A stretch of 8,476 nt of DNA from Acidobacteriaceae bacterium (GTDB lineage: Bacteria; Acidobacteriota; Terriglobia; Terriglobales; Acidobacteriaceae): assembly GCA_003140785.1 (NCBI GenBank), contig PLKY01000020.1, forward strand, positions 1 through 8,476. The letters are read 5' to 3'. Numbering within the stretch: position 1 is the first letter of the stretch; the number at the start of each line of letters is the position of its first letter. A program made the position numbers and the translations under genes. The notes under the pieces are model-generated. The model ran no database searches and was not told the origin of the DNA. It saw only the letters and a list, made by a program, of their open reading frames with translations. Below, piece after piece: positions 6,329 to 8,476 of this stretch.

Positions 6329-6441
6329 ATCACTCGAACCTACTTTCTCGTATCATTCAAAGACTCCAAGCATTCACTTCGCGTGCCCAGGAACCCAATC
6401 GGATAGCTAACTTTTCATCGATTTGTTTGTTCGGACCATCC
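6329..6441. repeat. Direct repeat, copy B (113 bp)
   Basis: About 90% identical to 3915-4026 in the same orientation. It lies between the TPR gene stop and the GH51 gene, ending 83 bases before the GH51 ATG. Together the copies enclose the whole GH51 gene in a segment of about 2.4 kb, which homologous recombination could delete or duplicate. I see no clear sigma-70 promoter in either copy, though conserved stretches such as TTTGAATGATA are candidates. Confidence 0.9.
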
Positions 6442-6549
6442 TCATACTTACTCCCTTGTCTCCGTGGACGAATCACAAGGCTCGTCTGAGTGATTAGGGA
6501 TCCAGTCGAGCGTCAAGGAACCATCGAGGAAAATGGTCAGTATTTCGCA

Positions 6550-7944
6550 TTACTGCGCTGTGTCCTTTTCGATTGTCTGGCTTGTAGGTGTTTTGAAGCC
6601 AAATTGCTCTTGCCCCAGAGAGCTTGCCTTCCGTGCCTCTCGCAGTTTTTCGAATTGCTTCTCTTCCAAAACAGAGTCCCGGTTCCGTCCCAACTTATGG
6701 TAGGCCTGAGCCAAACGAAAATGCGCAACTTCGTTGTCACCGTCGAGTCTCACAGCCTCCAATAACGGCTTGAGTGCCTCTTGCGCTTTATCAGAGGCTG
6801 TCAAGGCCTTTCCAAGCCCGATAAACGCATCAACGAGATTGGGCCGCAATCTACACGCACGGGAAAAGTGATCAATTGCAAACTGGTACTCAGAACGCTC
6901 CCAAAAAATCTCGCCGAGTTCGTACTCAGAGTACGCGTCATTCGGATTGAGCTTTAATTCGTATTCAAATTCTGGCTGCGCCTCCTGTCGAGCTGTCTCA
7001 TCCTTCGAACTCGCCAACAATGCGCGACCCATTTCGTAGTGAATCCTTGGAAGATTCGGGTCAGATTCCAATGCCTTGCGATCCTCTGCAATCGCGCCTA
7101 AGAAGTCGTTATCCGCTAAATATGCCTGCGCCTTGACAAGGTGCATGGCCGAGGAGTCTGGAGAATTCTTGAGAAGTTCCGCTACAGCCTGGGCAGCAAG
7201 GTCCGAATAGGTGCGATAAGCAGCATAGAGAACCATTGGATCGTCGGCATTCGACTGCCTGAGAGTCTGAAGCACACCCGCAGCCTTTTCAAGCGCATCT
7301 GAATCCTGATAGATCGATACTAGGCACATTCCTGCTTCAGTCCGGAGCGTCGGATCTTCCACGTGTTGAAACGAGTTCTCAAGAAGAGGAAGCGCCGCAC
7401 CAGTTTCCCCAAGGCGATTCTTCGCCAGACCCAGAAAGGCTTGCGCATTCCACAGAGAAGGCTGCAATTTCAAAGCTACTTCGAAGGAGTGTACTGCTTC
7501 GGTAACATTGCCGTGTTGAAGATCGATTTCGCCGAGGTTTGCGTACGCTTCGGCGCTGTTTGGATCCAGTTTGAGAATCTCGCGAAACTCGCGCGCTGCT
7601 GCAACGGGCTGACCTGCCTTCAGCTCATCCTGGGCCCGTTGATAGTGAAGCCGAATCTCGCTTTGCGTGTCGGCCTGGGTTGCGGTCGCGGAGGCGTTAT
7701 TCCACGCAGGAAGAACCTCAGCAGCCGTGCAGGTCAACGTCAACACAGTTGTCCAAAGAGCCCCAGGATATCTTCCCAGTTTCGGTATTTTCCAACGACG
7801 CGACAGAAGTAGCCGCATAATCTGCACAAGGTGATTCGCGGTTGCTACCGCGATCAGCGCTTCATATTCGTTGCATTCGCTCATCTGGCAGCCTACTTGT
7901 TCCATGGGCGCACGATTTAGCTCGTAGATTTCGTGGCGGGTCAT
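6550..7944 (-). CDS. Tetratricopeptide repeat (TPR) protein, exported or membrane-anchored
   Basis: The 464-residue protein is mostly TPR helices from about 97 to 445. The clearest units are those with QDELKAGQPVAAAREFREIL (about 105-124), AEAYANLGEIDLQHGNVTEA (131-150), EYELGEIFWERSEYQFAIDH, FIGLGKALTASDKAQEALKP and FRLAQAYHKLGRN. Repeats in the middle (about 190-265) are degenerate. The tail of about 25 residues is polar. A hydrophobic stretch at about 61-79 (GALWTTVLTLTCTAA) follows a basic segment, so it is either a signal peptide or a single anchor. TPR arrays bind proteins; the partner is unknown, but in Acidobacteriota such proteins often lie beside TonB receptors and secreted hydrolases, which suggests a periplasmic scaffold role. 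ATG at 7944 is used. Its ribosome site is weak, and the in-frame ATG at 7818 (codon 43) would put the basic segment at the N-terminus as an ordinary signal peptide, so the true start is uncertain. Confidence 0.85.
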   Translation of the reverse strand: MTRHEIYELNRAPMEQVGCQMSECNEYEALIAVATANHLVQIMRLLLSRRWKIPKLGRYPGALWTTVLTLTCTAAEVLPAWNNASATATQADTQSEIRLHYQRAQDELKAGQPVAAAREFREILKLDPNSAEAYANLGEIDLQHGNVTEAVHSFEVALKLQPSLWNAQAFLGLAKNRLGETGAALPLLENSFQHVEDPTLRTEAGMCLVSIYQDSDALEKAAGVLQTLRQSNADDPMVLYAAYRTYSDLAAQAVAELLKNSPDSSAMHLVKAQAYLADNDFLGAIAEDRKALESDPNLPRIHYEMGRALLASSKDETARQEAQPEFEYELKLNPNDAYSEYELGEIFWERSEYQFAIDHFSRACRLRPNLVDAFIGLGKALTASDKAQEALKPLLEAVRLDGDNEVAHFRLAQAYHKLGRNRDSVLEEKQFEKLREARKASSLGQEQFGFKTPTSQTIEKDTAQ

Positions 7945-8035
7945 GTTGAAATCTTACCGCCGGATTCTCCTGGGCAAGATCTGCAACGGAGTGATGGGAA
8001 TCGTGCAATATCGGCGAATCTCAAGATCAGCAATT

Positions 8036-8078
8036 GAAGTAGAGGTAAGGATCAGTACGTGATCCTCACCTCTACTTT
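8036..8078. terminator. Long stem-loop between TonB receptor and TPR gene, probable terminator
   Basis: Arms at 8037-8054 and 8060-8077 pair over 17 of 18 positions (one A-C mismatch at 8047/8067) around a 5-base loop GTACG, with a possible G-U pair outside. T and A runs flank it on the right (TTTTG then six A); on the minus strand the A run precedes the stem and TTCAATT follows it. It lies about 130 bases beyond the TonB receptor stop and 92 before the TPR start. That fits termination of the receptor transcript, perhaps in both directions, though the minus-strand U-tract is poor. Confidence 0.6.
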
Positions 8079-8207
8079 TGAAAAAATGCACCAGCAGATG
8101 ATCCAATCGATAGAACATGGTCGATAGCAATCAACTCACAACACCGACTCGGAACATCAACGCAGATCAAGGCTTCCAAGTGGAACGGAAGAACCCAACA
8201 CTCGTCC
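8079..8207. other. Intergenic stretch without recognised feature
   Basis: Between the hairpin and the TonB receptor stop I find no ORF, RNA gene or clear repeat on either strand. CGATAG occurs twice (near 8108 and 8123), but this is too short to interpret. Confidence 0.5.
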
Positions 8208-8476
8208 TTACCATTTCAAATGGATCCCGAACTGCATCCGTCGCATGTAATCGACACCCCAACCAGTCCCAGGTGATACCAAGCTGGTGATTTGCCCTGC
8301 GGTTGGGGTGTCAATCGCGTTGTTAGGCAGGCCCAGATTTGTGTGGTTAAGCAAGTTGAAAGCCTCCCAACGGAAATCCAGCTCCGTGTCTTCCTTGTTT
8401 AAGGGGCTCTTGAAGGCGAAGGTCTTGCCGAAAGTTGTGTCTATTTCCGTATAACTGGGTCCGGTCATGATTCCCT
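8208..8476 (-). CDS. TonB-dependent receptor (Oar-like), C-terminal end only
   Basis: The last 89 or so residues of an outer-membrane beta-barrel are present; the frame is open to the right edge, so most of the gene lies outside the window. FRWEAFNLLNHTNLGLPNN is the typical last-strands motif of the very large acidobacterial Oar-like receptors, which carry an N-terminal carboxypeptidase-regulatory-like domain and a TonB-type barrel. The protein ends in HLKW, and a terminal aromatic residue is the usual outer-membrane insertion signal. Such receptors import oligosaccharides, siderophores or peptides using TonB energy; the substrate cannot be told from this fragment. An ATG at 8468 is internal, not the start, because family members are over 1000 residues. 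It is followed downstream by a strong hairpin and the TPR gene. Confidence 0.88.
   Translation of the reverse strand, partial: GIMTGPSYTEIDTTFGKTFAFKSPLNKEDTELDFRWEAFNLLNHTNLGLPNNAIDTPTAGQITSLVSPGTGWGVDYMRRMQFGIHLKW

Noticed and set aside
6100..6333. Minus-strand open frame starting at the edge of repeat B (77 codons)
   Set aside because: It overlaps the GH51 start in another frame, has no family features, and its first codons come from the GC-rich leader hairpin.
3915..6441. The two 112-bp copies as ends of a composite mobile element carrying GH51
   Set aside because: The copies have no terminal inverted repeats, no transposase and no flanking target duplication that I can see, so only a plain direct repeat is claimed.
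6407..6445. Twelve-residue possible leader peptide in repeat B, with GGGAG upstream of its ATG
   Set aside because: The single-base indel between the repeat copies breaks the frame, and copy A lacks the same start context, so there is no sign of coding conservation.
1..8476. CRISPR arrays, tRNA or rRNA genes, phage or defence genes
   Set aside because: No regularly spaced short repeats, cloverleaf-like or rRNA-like sequence was found, and every sizeable protein is accounted for by other families.

Overview
The window looks like a piece of an Acidobacteriota chromosome, probably of the Terriglobia type. The evidence is the C-terminus of a large Oar-like TonB-dependent receptor (with an FNLLNHTN-type motif and a terminal aromatic residue), a secreted TPR protein next to it, a secreted GH51 arabinofuranosidase, a secreted glutaminase-family protein of the DUF4964/5127/4965/1793 type, and LacI-type regulation. 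This assignment is inferred from protein character and gene company; no rRNA or other marker gene is present.

All credible genes are on the minus strand, so transcription runs from the right end of the window to the left. In that order they are: (1) the 3' end of a TonB-dependent receptor (8476-8208); (2) a 263-bp gap with a strong 18-position hairpin; (3) a TPR protein with an N-terminal hydrophobic export or anchor segment (7944-6550); (4) repeat copy B (6441-6329) and a leader hairpin; (5) a secreted GH51 alpha-L-arabinofuranosidase (6245-4182); (6) a short ORF that is little more than a signal peptide and runs into repeat copy A (4132-3926); (7) a short LacI-HTH protein with no sugar-binding domain (3857-3474); (8) a complete IS4-family (Tn5/IS50-like) insertion sequence, 1831-3413, with perfect 20-bp inverted repeats and a perfect 9-bp target duplication; (9) the first 572 codons of a secreted glutaminase-family protein (1717 to the left edge), which stays open to the edge and has no stop in the window.

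Functionally this reads as an outer-membrane uptake and extracellular degradation locus. The TonB receptor would import oligomers, the GH51 enzyme would remove arabinofuranosyl groups from plant or microbial polysaccharide, and the glutaminase-family protein would act on an amide-containing substrate outside the cytoplasm. The small LacI-HTH protein is a candidate local regulator. The insertion sequence has separated it from the glutaminase-family gene and now sits 104 bp (plus the 9-bp target copy) upstream of that gene's start.

The least explained structures are non-coding or chimeric. They are a roughly 112-bp direct repeat (about 90% identical) on both sides of the GH51 gene, each copy followed within a few bases by a hairpin; the signal-peptide ORF broken at the edge of one repeat copy; the LacI headpiece joined to a tail resembling the IS3 OrfA coiled coil; and three GAAAC/GTTTC half-sites upstream of the glutaminase-family gene. 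I see no CRISPR array, tRNA, rRNA or phage gene, and no clearly unprecedented multi-gene system.
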